Part shown: piece by piece, positions 15,294-23,992 of the stretch | Layout of the letters: every line of letters starts with the position of its first letter | How positions within the stretch are numbered: the stretch's first letter is position 1 | Origin: DATMBL01 sp050735975 | GTDB lineage: Bacteria > Desulfobacterota > Binatia > UBA9968 | DNA length: 53,627 bases | Assembly: GCA_050735975.1 (NCBI GenBank) | Contig: JBOHVS010000168.1 | Span: 1-53,627, forward strand | Direction of reading: 5' to 3' | Translations under genes and position numbers: made by a program | Notes under the pieces: generated by a model | What the model saw: the letters and a program-made list of their open reading frames with translations, nothing else | Told to the model about the DNA's origin: nothing | Databases searched by the model: none

Positions 15294-16262
15294 TTATCTT
15301 CGATGGCCGGCGGTATCGGCAACATGAGCGCCACGCCGACCCATCGCCCGCGGTTCCCCCTCGGTCGTGTCCTCGGCCGTTTGATGCTCGATCTCGGCGT
15401 TAATTTCGGCTCCTAAAAGGATGCTATATACCGATAAGAGCAGCCACATCATCAATATCACCACTACGCCGAGCGACCCGTAGGTAGCGTTGTAGCTGGC
15501 GAAGTTACTCACGTAGAATGAAAACAAAAATGATCCGACGAGCCACAGGATGGTCGCGATAACCGCGCCCGAGCTAATCCACCGCCACTGCGGCTTGTTA
15601 CGGCTGGGGCCGTAACGATAAAGCACGGCAAGCGCAAAGATCCCGCCCGCCGCCAGAAAGGGCCAACGCAAGTAATTAATGATCGCAGCGGCGAGATTCC
15701 CGAAGGGAAAGTTGGCGAGGACAGCAGGTACGCCAACAATAAGCCCTAGAAAGACTATCGCGAACAGTATACCCGCGAGTGTCAGCAAGACGGCCATTCC
15801 GTTGAGCTTGAAGAATCCGCGATTCTCATCTTCGTCGTAGGCGATGTTCATCGACTCGAACATTGACTTCATACCCTTGGCCGCGCTCCATAGAGCAATC
15901 AAAGTTCCGGCAATCAAGCTCCACCCCAACGTATGACCTTGAGATTGAGCGATCCGCTGAAGCTCATCGTTAACCAGTTGAGCGGCTTCGCCGGGCAAAA
16001 CGGCTTCGATGCTTTGTATATGTTCCTGCAGATCGCCCGGATCAGTAACCAACCCATAGATCGAAACCATTGCCGCTAGCGCAGGAAAAATCGAGAGAAA
16101 GACATAGAAAGTAACTCCGCCGGCAATCATCGAAAGATTATCCTTGGAGACCTCTTCCTTCACACGGAAAAAAATGTCCTTCCATCCGGGCTTTGGAATC
16201 TCGCTCGGCCGGGTGGCCCTTCTTCCCCGTTCAGATTCGTTACTATCTTCGCGCTTAGCCAT
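15294..16262 (-). CDS. YihY/virulence factor BrkB family membrane protein
   Basis: A 322-residue inner-membrane protein with about six spans. Recognisable parts are the N-terminal KDNLSMIAGGVTFYVFLSIFPALAA, LIAGTLIALWSAAKGMKSM and the later SLGVVVILMMWLLLSVYSILLGAEINAEIE. The last of these is the characteristic end of the family. The hydrophilic N-terminal 40 residues and C-terminal 40 residues are cytoplasmic. GGAG lies at the proper distance from the ATG. The family was once thought to contain RNase BN but is now regarded as of unknown function. Confidence 0.9.
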   Translation of the reverse strand: MAKREDSNESERGRRATRPSEIPKPGWKDIFFRVKEEVSKDNLSMIAGGVTFYVFLSIFPALAAMVSIYGLVTDPGDLQEHIQSIEAVLPGEAAQLVNDELQRIAQSQGHTLGWSLIAGTLIALWSAAKGMKSMFESMNIAYDEDENRGFFKLNGMAVLLTLAGILFAIVFLGLIVGVPAVLANFPFGNLAAAIINYLRWPFLAAGGIFALAVLYRYGPSRNKPQWRWISSGAVIATILWLVGSFLFSFYVSNFASYNATYGSLGVVVILMMWLLLSVYSILLGAEINAEIEHQTAEDTTEGEPRAMGRRGAHVADTAGHRR

Positions 16263-16602
16263 AAAGATCTCCGCAACAAGTAACGGTTACGCAACATCTG
16301 TGCCGCCAGTGTTGGTTTCCTCCACCAACGAGGCTTCGCTCGCGCCGGCGATTGTGCCGCCAGCGAGCATCGGAATCCCGAAAAGAAAAAATAGCGGCGA
16401 CTCCGCCTCAGTTCAGAAAGCGACCTTTCCAGGCAAAATGGGAGTCCCACAAACGAGATTTGCCCCCCATGCTTCGTCCCACGTTGGTAACTTTTGCAGC
16501 CTCCTCGTACGATTGTCGAAGCAGGCCATTCCACTTCCAAATAATCGACCAGATTCTCGTCTGGACTCCTGACCGTCGATTTGATTTTATCGAATCAGTG
16601 CG
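16263..16602. other. Gene-free gap upstream of the broken oxidoreductase gene
   Basis: No frame here has a ribosome site or recognisable product. TGTGCCGCCAG occurs twice about 50 bases apart. The divergent promoters of the BrkB-like gene and of the oxidoreductase probably lie here. Confidence 0.4.
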
Positions 16603-17528
16603 ATGAAAGCTGTTCGGATTCACAGGTTAGGATCACCCGAAGTCATCATTTGGGAAGATCTGCCAAAGCCGGAGCCGGGCGAAGGCGAGATCCTAATCGA
16701 GGTCAAGGCTGCCGGCGTCGGGCCGTGGGACGCGCTGGTCCGCAGCGGCAGGAGCGCTCTTCCGCAGCCGCTGCCGTGATTTTAGGATCCGATTTATCCG
16801 GCATCGTTGAGTCCATAGGTCCCAACGTGACGGGACTCAAAATCGGCGACGACGTTTTCGGCGTTACCAACGAGCGCTTCACGGGAGCGTACGCGGAATA
16901 CGCAATCGCCAAAGCGGCGAGGGTCGCGCCCAAGCCTGCGACACTCAATTACGTTCATGCCGCCTCTGTTCCCGTCGTCGCAGTGACCGCCTGGCAAATG
17001 GTATTCGATCTCGCCCAGATCTCGCCGGGGCAATCCGTGCTCATTCATGGCGCTGCCGGCAATGTTGGCGCCTACGCCGTACAACTCGCTAAAAAGGCGG
17101 GAGCCCTCGTGATCGTCACCGCGTCCGGTAAAGATGCTCACTACGTAAGCGGTCTTGGCGCTGATGGCGTGATCGATTACCACGCGAGGCGTTTTGAAGA
17201 GCGTGTGAAGGATGTCGATGTCGTGATCGATACGGTGGGTGGACAAACTCTGGAGCGCTCTTATCGAGTGTTAAAGCGTGGCGGTATCTTAGTCTCGTCG
17301 GCCGCCAAGCCGTCCGACGAAACAGCCGAGCGATGCGGCGTTCGGGCGGTTTTTTTTCTCGTCCGGGTAACGACAGAGCGCTTGAACAGACTTGCCGGCC
17401 TGATCGACTCGGGAGAGTTAAAAACCGAAGTCGGCGAAGTGCTGTGGCTCGATGAAGCTCGCATCGGGCACGAAATGCTCGAAGGCGCGCCGCACCACCG
17501 CGGCAAAATCGTCATTAAAGTCAACTGA
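16603..17528 (+). pseudogene. Zinc-type/quinone oxidoreductase-like alcohol dehydrogenase with a one-base frameshift
   Basis: Medium-chain dehydrogenase/reductase. The first 58 codons from the ATG at 16603 read as a normal N terminus (MKAVRIHRLGSPEVIIWEDL ... PWDALVRSGRSALPQPLP) and hit TGA at 16777-16779. From 16776 the next frame continues without a gap in the expected alignment as VILGSDLSGIVESIGPNVTG, then QSVLIHGAAGNVGAYAVQLA, the NADP-binding motif, and runs to 17528. Adding one G before GTGATT (CCGGTGATT instead of CCGTGATT) would restore a ~309-residue protein. Everything after the lesion is intact, so this is either a very recent mutation or a sequencing/assembly error. The quinone reductase/zeta-crystallin subgroup lacks structural zinc, and none of its cysteine cluster is seen here. 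Confidence 0.85.
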
Positions 17529-17765
17529 CCCCTGTGCCTCGCTTCTGCTGGGAGGTTCATAGCGCTCCTCCCATTGCCCTGAACGCTTCCTTCACGTTAG
17601 CGTGCCCGCGTTCTCCATGACTCGGCTTGGTTGTCGCACGTCTATTCACCAATGCAATTCCTTAGTGGTTCCGTTTGGCGTCATTGCCTCGCCCTGGGTG
17701 CGAGTGAATACCGCCCTGATGAAGGCGGATCATGTCCCATCGACAAGCTGTCTCTCAACGCCGAG

Positions 17766-18749
17766 TCATTGGCTATTCTTCAATACAGATGGAAGACGAT
17801 CTTTTATGATTTCTTCGGCCTCTGCAACCATGGATTGCATAATCTCTCCGGCGCCCTTTATCGAGCCGATCAGGCCCGCATCCTGACCGAAGAAAAGCGG
17901 CGCTTCCTCGATGTCGCCAGCGGCGCGCGCTTCCAGCGCCGCCTTACCGACCTCGCGGTAGCGCTGGCGCAGCGCCCATTCTCGTCCCGACCAGCGCTCG
18001 ACAAATCTGTTGCGTTGAACTCGGGACATCGCCCCCGGCCACACCCGTCCCGTCGCGATGTCGGGGATTTCCGTGAGAATGGTATCGTGGCCGTCACTAT
18101 TCACGATCGCTTGCTTCAAATTCGGGTGAATCGGCGCTTCATGACTGGCCATAAACCGCGTGCCGACGAGAACACCATCCGCTCCCAGGGCCAGAGCCGC
18201 CGCGAGCCCGCGTCCGTCGGCGATCCCGCCGGCCGCTAGAACCGGCAGAGGCCTGACCGCCTCCACGAACATCGGCACGAGCGGCATTGCGCCTATCCAA
18301 CCGACGTGGCCCCCCGCTTCTGTTCCTTGCGCCACCATGATATCCGCCCCGGCTTCAGCCGCGATGACGGCCTGCGGCACTTCGCCGGCCATGTACATGA
18401 CTTTGGAGCCGGCGTCATGCGCCCGCTTAAAGTATTCCCGAAGGTCTTGGTCCCCCCTGGCCCACGCAAAAGCGAGGACTTTCGGTCGGGCGTCAAGAGT
18501 AACACGGAACATCTCTTCCTGGATAAGAAACAGCAGATGATTTATGCCGAAGGGCCTATCGGTGTTTTCGCGGATAGCTCCAATCCCGGTTTTGAGTTGC
18601 TCGGCGTTTAAAGTTGATGTTCCAAGAGTGCCCAAACCGCCGGCATTCGACACGGCAGCAACCAGAGGCGCCGACGTCGCGCCTCCCATGCCGCCTAAAA
18701 TCACCGGATGCGTAACCTCCAGAAGCTTACAAACACGAGTATAAATCAT
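17766..18749 (-). CDS. Nitronate monooxygenase (2-nitropropane dioxygenase family)
   Basis: A 327-residue FMN-dependent TIM-barrel enzyme that oxidises alkyl nitronates or related carbanions, with homology to the FabK enoyl-ACP reductase fold. Landmarks are HPVILGGMGGATSAPLVAAV, NAGGLGTLG, the FMN phosphate region VLAAGGIADGRGLAAAL, and the catalytic-histidine segment GTEAGGHVGWIG. A TTG four codons earlier is possible, but GGGAGG (18753-18758) sits at the right distance from the ATG at 18747-18749. It is monocistronic and converges with the broken oxidoreductase. The 237-base gap on its 3' side shows no clear gene. Confidence 0.9.
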   Translation of the reverse strand: MIYTRVCKLLEVTHPVILGGMGGATSAPLVAAVSNAGGLGTLGTSTLNAEQLKTGIGAIRENTDRPFGINHLLFLIQEEMFRVTLDARPKVLAFAWARGDQDLREYFKRAHDAGSKVMYMAGEVPQAVIAAEAGADIMVAQGTEAGGHVGWIGAMPLVPMFVEAVRPLPVLAAGGIADGRGLAAALALGADGVLVGTRFMASHEAPIHPNLKQAIVNSDGHDTILTEIPDIATGRVWPGAMSRVQRNRFVERWSGREWALRQRYREVGKAALEARAAGDIEEAPLFFGQDAGLIGSIKGAGEIMQSMVAEAEEIIKDRLPSVLKNSQ

Positions 18750-18828
18750 AGCGCCTCCCAATAGAGACAGGTCGTCTAACTGCCTACTAGCCGAAACGAT
18801 GGTTCGTGTCCACTTTTTCTACATGATC

Positions 18829-18918
18829 GTTCAAGCGGTTCAAATTGTTCGAGCCGTTTCAGCGGTTCGCGCCGGTCGAGCTGTTTAAACCGAAGCAATT
18901 GAACTATTTAAACCGAGA
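18829..18918. repeat. Degenerate tandem array with 9-nt period (second copy of the GTTCAANCG type)
   Basis: Ten 9-nt units in exact phase: GTTCAAGCG, GTTCAAATT, GTTCGAGCC, GTTTCAGCG, GTTCGCGCC, GGTCGAGCT, GTTTAAACC, GAAGCAATT, GAACTATTT, AAACCGAGA. It lies in the shared upstream region of the nitronate monooxygenase and the acetyltransferase. The unit family and the TTGAACTATTT end match the array at 9032-9121. Confidence 0.75.
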
Positions 18919-18978
18919 AGAAGACATGTAACAAGATTCCCGTTGCAACTGTTTCATTCCTCGTGCATAGCGTGAGCT

Positions 18979-19410
18979 GTGAGAACGACCGTCCGAGTCA
19001 GGCGGGTTGCCTCCAGAAAAGACTTGGCAAAGGCTCTTGGCATTCGCAGGCGGGTCTTCGTGACGGAACAGGGCGTGCCTGAGGAGATTGAAATGGATCG
19101 CGACGATCGGCGAGCCATTCATTTCCTCGCTTTCGCTGCGGGAAAACCGGTGGGAACAGCAAGGCTTGTGATTCGCCGGGGCAACGCCAAGATCGGCCGC
19201 ATGGCGGTGCTAAAAAGCCATCGGGGAAGAGGTGTCGGCAAGAAGCTATTGAAGCGGGCCGTCGCGACGGCACAGAGGCGGGGCGCACAAATGATTTATC
19301 TTCACGCCCAGGTTGCCGTAGTCGGTTTTTATCAAGCTATGGGATTTCGCTGCGTAGGCCCGGTCTTCGAAGAAGCTGGAATTCCACATCGGAAGATGAC
19401 CTTCAGCTAA
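18979..19410 (+). CDS. GNAT family N-acetyltransferase
   Basis: A 143-residue GNAT acetyltransferase, similar in layout to the ElaA/YjcF type. Early residues LAKALGIRRRVFVTEQGVP match the family N terminus, and the acetyl-CoA pyrophosphate loop is HRGRGVGKKLL. The C-terminal VVGFYQAMGFRCVG is the usual end of the fold. It starts with GTG and has no strong ribosome site, so the start is not certain. The acceptor is unknown. Confidence 0.85.
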   Translation: MRTTVRVRRVASRKDLAKALGIRRRVFVTEQGVPEEIEMDRDDRRAIHFLAFAAGKPVGTARLVIRRGNAKIGRMAVLKSHRGRGVGKKLLKRAVATAQRRGAQMIYLHAQVAVVGFYQAMGFRCVGPVFEEAGIPHRKMTFS

Positions 19411-19646
19411 TACCACCTACCACGACCTAAGACTGATCCGGTTCCAAACGAGACGGCCACCCGCATTCTTCATACTGTTTCGCCTGAGGAAAGCCCGGCC
19501 GATCCTCAAGCCGGCGCAATACGCCTCTGCCTTTCTCGCCCAATCGCACCGAGCCGCTTGAGATCTCTTACACTTTATTGAGCGCTGCCGGAGAGGGCTC
19601 GCCCTGAAGCCTTGTAGAGCCGCTCCTTCTCCATCGTCCGTTAATA
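19411..19646. other. Gap with nothing recognisable
   Basis: No supported gene, repeat or hairpin was seen between the acetyltransferase stop and the uncertain frame that starts at 19647. Confidence 0.4.
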
Positions 19647-20063
19647 ATGCGGGGTAGCGGCTGGATCGTCCCGAAAATGGTGAGCTTGTGTGCCAATTGT
19701 CTTAAATTCGATTCAGAAAACCGATTCTTTGCGGTCGTCGAAAGTCGCTTCAGCCATTTCCTTTCTCTTTCGCAGCAATATCCTCGCGCAAAGAAAGAAG
19801 AGCTATGGCATATCGTTTGCTCGTTTTCGAGGTTGAGCGACGACGCTAATCGCGGCACTAACAGTACTATCCCGGAGGGACTGGGATTGCCGCGCAACAT
19901 CCAAGGAGTAATTTTCCAACCCGTCGCCATGACCAAAGGATCGCTCAAGGTAATCCTACTCATTGAGAGCATGGAGGATCTAACTTCCGGCGGGTCGCGG
20001 GATTGTCCGGATCTTAAGCAAATGGCCGAGCCCGAGAGCAAAGCTAAACTAATCGGAGGTTAA
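19647..20063 (+). CDS. Uncertain hypothetical protein upstream of the SRPBCC gene
   Basis: A 138-codon open frame ending 3 nt before the SRPBCC start. Its translation has a CANC pair near the N terminus and a plausible hydrophobic strand (SLKVILLIESMEDL), but I recognise no family. A nearly equally long frame lies antisense (19568-20041), and neither has clear coding bias to my eye. Its final codons contain the ribosome site (GGAGG) of the next gene. It may be spurious. Confidence 0.3.
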   Translation: MRGSGWIVPKMVSLCANCLKFDSENRFFAVVESRFSHFLSLSQQYPRAKKEELWHIVCSFSRLSDDANRGTNSTIPEGLGLPRNIQGVIFQPVAMTKGSLKVILLIESMEDLTSGGSRDCPDLKQMAEPESKAKLIGG

Positions 20064-20066
20064 ACA

Positions 20067-21080
20067 ATGGAAGCCGAACAGTACGCGCAAACACTGCAAT
20101 CGAGCCGCGAACAGGACGAAAGGTGGACGCAGGGCGCGCAACCGGTAACTCATCGAGATGAATGGAATCGAAAAGCCACGAACAACGCTCGGCAAGAGCA
20201 GCTCGCGCGCGCTCTAGGATGGTTCAGTATCGGCGTCGGCCTGATGGAGGTCGCAGCTCCCCAAGCTGTCGCCAAGCTGACCGGCGTCAATGATAACCGA
20301 GCGCTGCTAAGGGCATTGGGATTGCGCGAGATAGCCAATGGAGTCGGTATTCTCAGCCGCCGAAAGCCCGCCGGCTGGCTATGGGCAAGAGTCGGCGGTG
20401 ACATCATGGATCTGGCCTTCCTGGGAGCGGCTCTCAACTCACCGAACACAAACCGGCGCAGGATTGCTGCGGCGACGGCTGCCGTCACTGGAGTCGCCCT
20501 CCTGGACTTGCGCTGCAGCCAGCAGTTCAGCCGGGCGGCTGCGAGCGATCGCTCTATCCGCGTGAGAAAGAGCATCACCATTAACCATGCCCCCGAGGAC
20601 CTCTACCGCTTTTGGCATGACTTCCAGAATTTGCCGCGGTTTATGAAGCACCTCGAATCCGTCCAGGAAACCGACGAGAAGCGTTCCCACTGGGTAGCGA
20701 AAGGGCCGGCCGGGAAAAAGGTCGAGTGGGACGCCGAGATCAGGGCGGACCAGCCTAACGAGCTGATCGCGTGGCGCTCGCTTGAGGGCGCGGACGTGGA
20801 GAACTCCGGATCGGTCAGGTTTGAGCGCGCCCCGGGCGGACGCGGCACAGTAATCCGGCTGGAAATGCATTACCGCCCGCCCGGGGGAGTTTTCGGCGCG
20901 ACGATCGCCACGTTCTTCGGCGAAGAGCCCAGGCAGCAGGTCGAGGAGGACTTGCGCCGGTTTAAACAGCTGATGGAAGCCGGTGACATCATCACCACTG
21001 AAGGCCAGCCTGCGGGCCGGAAATCGAGCACATCGCGAAAATACGACCAAATCGCACGTACGATTTCAATCTCTACTTAA
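20067..21080 (+). CDS. SRPBCC (cyclase/dehydrase-like) protein with N-terminal membrane-like region
   Basis: A 337-residue protein in two parts. Residues ~45-160 are hydrophobic and helical (RALGWFSIGVGLMEVAAP, LGLREIANGVGIL, RRRIAAATAAVTGVALLDL), similar to a small membrane domain. Residues ~165-300 form a START/polyketide-cyclase-like SRPBCC domain with SITINHAPEDLYRFWHDFQN, PRFMKHLESV and ELIAWRSLEGADVENSGSVR. GGAGG precedes the ATG. It sits 20 nt before a zinc alcohol dehydrogenase. This pairing suggests stress- or aldehyde-related work, but the ligand is unknown. Confidence 0.8.
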   Translation: MEAEQYAQTLQSSREQDERWTQGAQPVTHRDEWNRKATNNARQEQLARALGWFSIGVGLMEVAAPQAVAKLTGVNDNRALLRALGLREIANGVGILSRRKPAGWLWARVGGDIMDLAFLGAALNSPNTNRRRIAAATAAVTGVALLDLRCSQQFSRAAASDRSIRVRKSITINHAPEDLYRFWHDFQNLPRFMKHLESVQETDEKRSHWVAKGPAGKKVEWDAEIRADQPNELIAWRSLEGADVENSGSVRFERAPGGRGTVIRLEMHYRPPGGVFGATIATFFGEEPRQQVEEDLRRFKQLMEAGDIITTEGQPAGRKSSTSRKYDQIARTISIST

Positions 21081-21100
21081 CCGGAAACGGGGGGAACCAA

Positions 21101-22270
21101 ATGAAAGCTGCCTGCTGGTATGGCAAGAAGGATGTGCAAGTCGTTGATGTGCGCGAGCCGCAAATTTTAAACCGCCGGGACGCGATCGTAAAGATCACTT
21201 CTACGGCGATCTGCGGTTCGGATCTGCACATTTACAACGGTTTCATTCCAACTATGGAGGGGGGCGACATCCTTGGACATGAGTTCATGGGCGAAGTCGT
21301 CGACGTCGGGAGCGACATAAAGACCTTGAAGGCCGGCGACCGCGTGGTGGCTTCCTTTCCGATATCATGCGGTCACTGTTTCTTCTGCCAAAAAGAGTTG
21401 TTTTCCCTGTGCGAGAACTCTAACCCGAACGCCTGGATTGCCGAAAAGCTGTTTGGCCACTCCCCTGCCGGGATTTACGGCTATTCGCACATGCTCGGCG
21501 GTTTCGCGGGCGGGCAAGCCGAATACGCGCGAGTGCCGTTCGCCGACGTCGGCACCTTAAAGATCCCGGACGGACTACCGGACGAGAAGGTGTTGTTTCT
21601 TTCCGACATTTTCCCGACGGGATACATGGCAGCTGAGAACTGCGACATCCAGCAAGGCGACACGATTGCCGTATGGGGTTGCGGTCCCGTCGGCCAGTTT
21701 GCCATCAAGAGCGCCCAACTGCTCGGCGCGGAGCGGGTAATAGGAATCGACCGTTTTCCGGAACGGCTCCGCATCGCGCGTGAACAGGGGTGCGCGGCGA
21801 TGATCAACTATGAAGAGGCTGATGTTTACGACACTCTGATGGACATGACGGGGGACCTGGGGCCCGACGCTTGCATCGATGCGGTCGGTCTGGAGGGGCA
21901 CGCACCGGGGGTTGGCGGCGCTTATGACCGCGTAAAGCAGGCGATGATGCTGGAGACGGACCGGCCGATCGCCCTGCGTCAGGCGGTCATGGCTTGCCGC
22001 AAAGGCGGCACGGTCTCCGTCGCCGGTGTCTACGGTGGTTTTATCGATAAGATGCCTTTCGGCTCTGTTGTGAACAAGGCACTGAAGATCAAAAGCGGCC
22101 AAACGCACGTTCAACATTACATGCGGCCATTGCTCGAGCGGATCCAAAAAGATCAGATCGACCCCAGCTTCATCATCAGCCACCGGATGCGGCTCGATGA
22201 CGCTCCCAAAGGATATAAAATTTTCAACAACAAGGAAGACGGCTGCATTAAGGTCGTGCTGAAACCATAA
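21101..22270 (+). CDS. Zinc-dependent alcohol dehydrogenase (formaldehyde dehydrogenase-like subgroup)
   Basis: A 389-residue MDR dehydrogenase with both zinc sites. Catalytic zinc: Cys in AICGSDLH and the GHEFMGEV motif. Structural zinc: four cysteines in SCGHCFFCQKELFSLC. NAD-binding Rossmann motif: VWGCGPVGQFAIKSA with the acidic end GAERVIGID. The length and the insert between the zinc lobe and the cofactor domain resemble glutathione-independent formaldehyde dehydrogenase-type proteins. A GGGGGGA ribosome site precedes the ATG. It is probably co-transcribed with the SRPBCC gene 20 nt upstream. Confidence 0.9.
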   Translation: MKAACWYGKKDVQVVDVREPQILNRRDAIVKITSTAICGSDLHIYNGFIPTMEGGDILGHEFMGEVVDVGSDIKTLKAGDRVVASFPISCGHCFFCQKELFSLCENSNPNAWIAEKLFGHSPAGIYGYSHMLGGFAGGQAEYARVPFADVGTLKIPDGLPDEKVLFLSDIFPTGYMAAENCDIQQGDTIAVWGCGPVGQFAIKSAQLLGAERVIGIDRFPERLRIAREQGCAAMINYEEADVYDTLMDMTGDLGPDACIDAVGLEGHAPGVGGAYDRVKQAMMLETDRPIALRQAVMACRKGGTVSVAGVYGGFIDKMPFGSVVNKALKIKSGQTHVQHYMRPLLERIQKDQIDPSFIISHRMRLDDAPKGYKIFNNKEDGCIKVVLKP

Positions 22271-22304
22271 GAAAACGGGCTGGTGATCTCGCCGCAATAC
22301 AGAT

Positions 22305-23879
22305 TTACGGCTCGACGCGGCTCTTGGTTATAAACTGGCGCTCAAAGAGGGACTGCAGTTCAGTCAGGCTTGTCGCCTGGGCCCGGCTCTTGTCGTCGCG
22401 AATTCTTACAATGCGCGCGAAGCGTAGAGCAAAGCCGGAGCTGTATTGCGGACTTCGTTGAATCTCATTGAAAGCGACTTCCACGATGACTTCGGGCCTG
22501 ACCGTCACAGTGTAGCCATCGTCAGCGACCTTTAATTCCTGAAGCCGCGCGGTCATTGCGTCGAACTCCTCGTCGGTAAGTCCTTTGAATGTTTTTCCGA
22601 CGGGAGCAAAGTCGGCCCCGTTACCAGCGACCGCTAAGTGGTAATTGGATAGCCAGCCCCGCCTCCGTCCGGAGCCGCGATCGGCGGCGATGATCACGCA
22701 GTCGATCGTAAGCGCAGGCTTCACTTTGAACCACCGCTTTCCACGGCTCCCGGGCGCATAAAGACTCGTGAGATCTTTGGCCATCAGACCCTCATGCCCG
22801 GCATCCAGAGACTGCCTCAGGAACTGTTGAGCCGCCGTCTCATCATCCGTAATCAGGCGTTGCGCCAGGTACCGGCCGCCGGTAAGCTCCGCGAGCTTTT
22901 GCCAACGCAGCTGATAAGCCTCGTCGATTAGCGATGCTCCGTCGAAGAAAAGGCAATCAAACAGATACACCCTCAAAGGAATCTCGCCCACAATCCGTTC
23001 GACGTCATGGATGCGGCGGAAACGCCGCATCAGCTCCTGAAAAGGCAGAGGCTTCCCGTCTCTACCGAGCGCCACAACCTCTCCGTCGAGAATGAAGGAC
23101 CGTCCCGCCAGGCCGCGGCCGAGCCGTACGATATCAGGGAGGCTGCGCGTAACCTCTGAAAGGCGACGGCTCCATATTCGCGCCACCTCGCCCTCTTTGT
23201 GGATCTGAATGCGTGCGCCATCGTACTTGTATTCCAAACCGGTTCGCCCGCCATGAGCTAAGAAGATTTCCTGAAAGTCAGTTGTCAGCTCCGAGAGCAT
23301 CGGCAGCAGGGGAATAAACAAACGAACTCCCACCGCCTCTAACCCATTAACGCCCTCAGCCGCCGCAATGCGAGCCACTTCCGAAAGATCGGAGAGAAAC
23401 AATCCGGCGCGGCGAACGAGCTGGAGAGTAGCATTGTTGGCCTTTGCGATCGCTTCCTGAATAAGCCCGTCGTGCAGCCCGATCCTCATTTCGCCGCGCA
23501 AGATCCTCGCCAATATCTCACGTTCCACTTCAGTCGCTTTACCGAACAGTTTCCCAAGCGCTTGGCTCTTTCCTTGGCGCGAACCTTTTCCGGTCACGGA
23601 TGCGATTTTGGCAAACCCCTCGGCGACTTCGAGTATCGTAACAGTCGAAGTGCTGCTTGGTGGGACCTGTTCGGCGGCAGCTACAGCGGGCCAGCCGATC
23701 TCGAGAATTCTCAGATCAGAGGCGGGAAAAGCGCGCGCAGTCAGGAAAGCTACAGCCCACGGCACCTCTTCTGCCGAAAGGAGACGGAGAAAGTCCGCCG
23801 TCCACGCAACCTTCTCGAGCCGGCTGCGCGTGGATTCGAGCTTACGGCAAAGGCCGCAAAATTCAGAGAACTGCACCAA
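22305..23879 (-). CDS. ATP-dependent DNA ligase (archaeal/eukaryotic Lig1-like)
   Basis: A 524-residue ATP-dependent DNA ligase that seals nicks through a lysyl-AMP intermediate. N-terminal DNA-binding domain: residues 1-200, with RILRGEMRIGLHDGLIQEA. Adenylation domain: motif I EYKYDGAR with Lys218 as the AMP acceptor, motif III ILDGEVVAL, motif IV HEGLMAKD, motif V RWFKVKP. OB-fold C terminus with VRPEVIVEVAFNEIQRSP. The length matches the archaeal-type replicative ligases found sporadically in bacteria. No Ku or LigD partner lies here, so NHEJ is not indicated. It converges with the alcohol dehydrogenase, with 34 nt between stops. Confidence 0.93.
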   Translation of the reverse strand: MVQFSEFCGLCRKLESTRSRLEKVAWTADFLRLLSAEEVPWAVAFLTARAFPASDLRILEIGWPAVAAAEQVPPSSTSTVTILEVAEGFAKIASVTGKGSRQGKSQALGKLFGKATEVEREILARILRGEMRIGLHDGLIQEAIAKANNATLQLVRRAGLFLSDLSEVARIAAAEGVNGLEAVGVRLFIPLLPMLSELTTDFQEIFLAHGGRTGLEYKYDGARIQIHKEGEVARIWSRRLSEVTRSLPDIVRLGRGLAGRSFILDGEVVALGRDGKPLPFQELMRRFRRIHDVERIVGEIPLRVYLFDCLFFDGASLIDEAYQLRWQKLAELTGGRYLAQRLITDDETAAQQFLRQSLDAGHEGLMAKDLTSLYAPGSRGKRWFKVKPALTIDCVIIAADRGSGRRRGWLSNYHLAVAGNGADFAPVGKTFKGLTDEEFDAMTARLQELKVADDGYTVTVRPEVIVEVAFNEIQRSPQYSSGFALRFARIVRIRDDKSRAQATSLTELQSLFERQFITKSRVEP

Positions 23880-23920
23880 TTCATCTTACCGTTCAAACCG
23901 CAATCTATAAACAACAGTTG

Positions 23921-23990
23921 GCTTATGGCGTATGGCATATAGCGTTATGGTTCACTCTATATGCAATAAGCTATCAGCCATATGCCAATT
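23921..23990. repeat. Degenerate tandem array with 7-nt period (GCTATAN type)
   Basis: Ten units in phase: GCTTATG, GCGTATG, GCATATA, GCGTTAT, GGTTCAC, TCTATAT, GCAATAA, GCTATCA, GCCATAT, GCCAATT. The two halves are partly inverted relative to each other. It ends 2 bases before the stop codon of the beta-helix gene and lies upstream of the ligase start. Confidence 0.7.
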
Positions 23991-23992
23991 AC

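Noticed and set aside
17340..17362. Terminator-like T-run in the oxidoreductase pseudogene
   Set aside because: It lies inside the coding frame and has no convincing stem before it.
17631..18239. 202-codon plus-strand frame opposite the nitronate monooxygenase
   Set aside because: Arg/Ser/His-rich shadow of a well-supported minus-strand gene.
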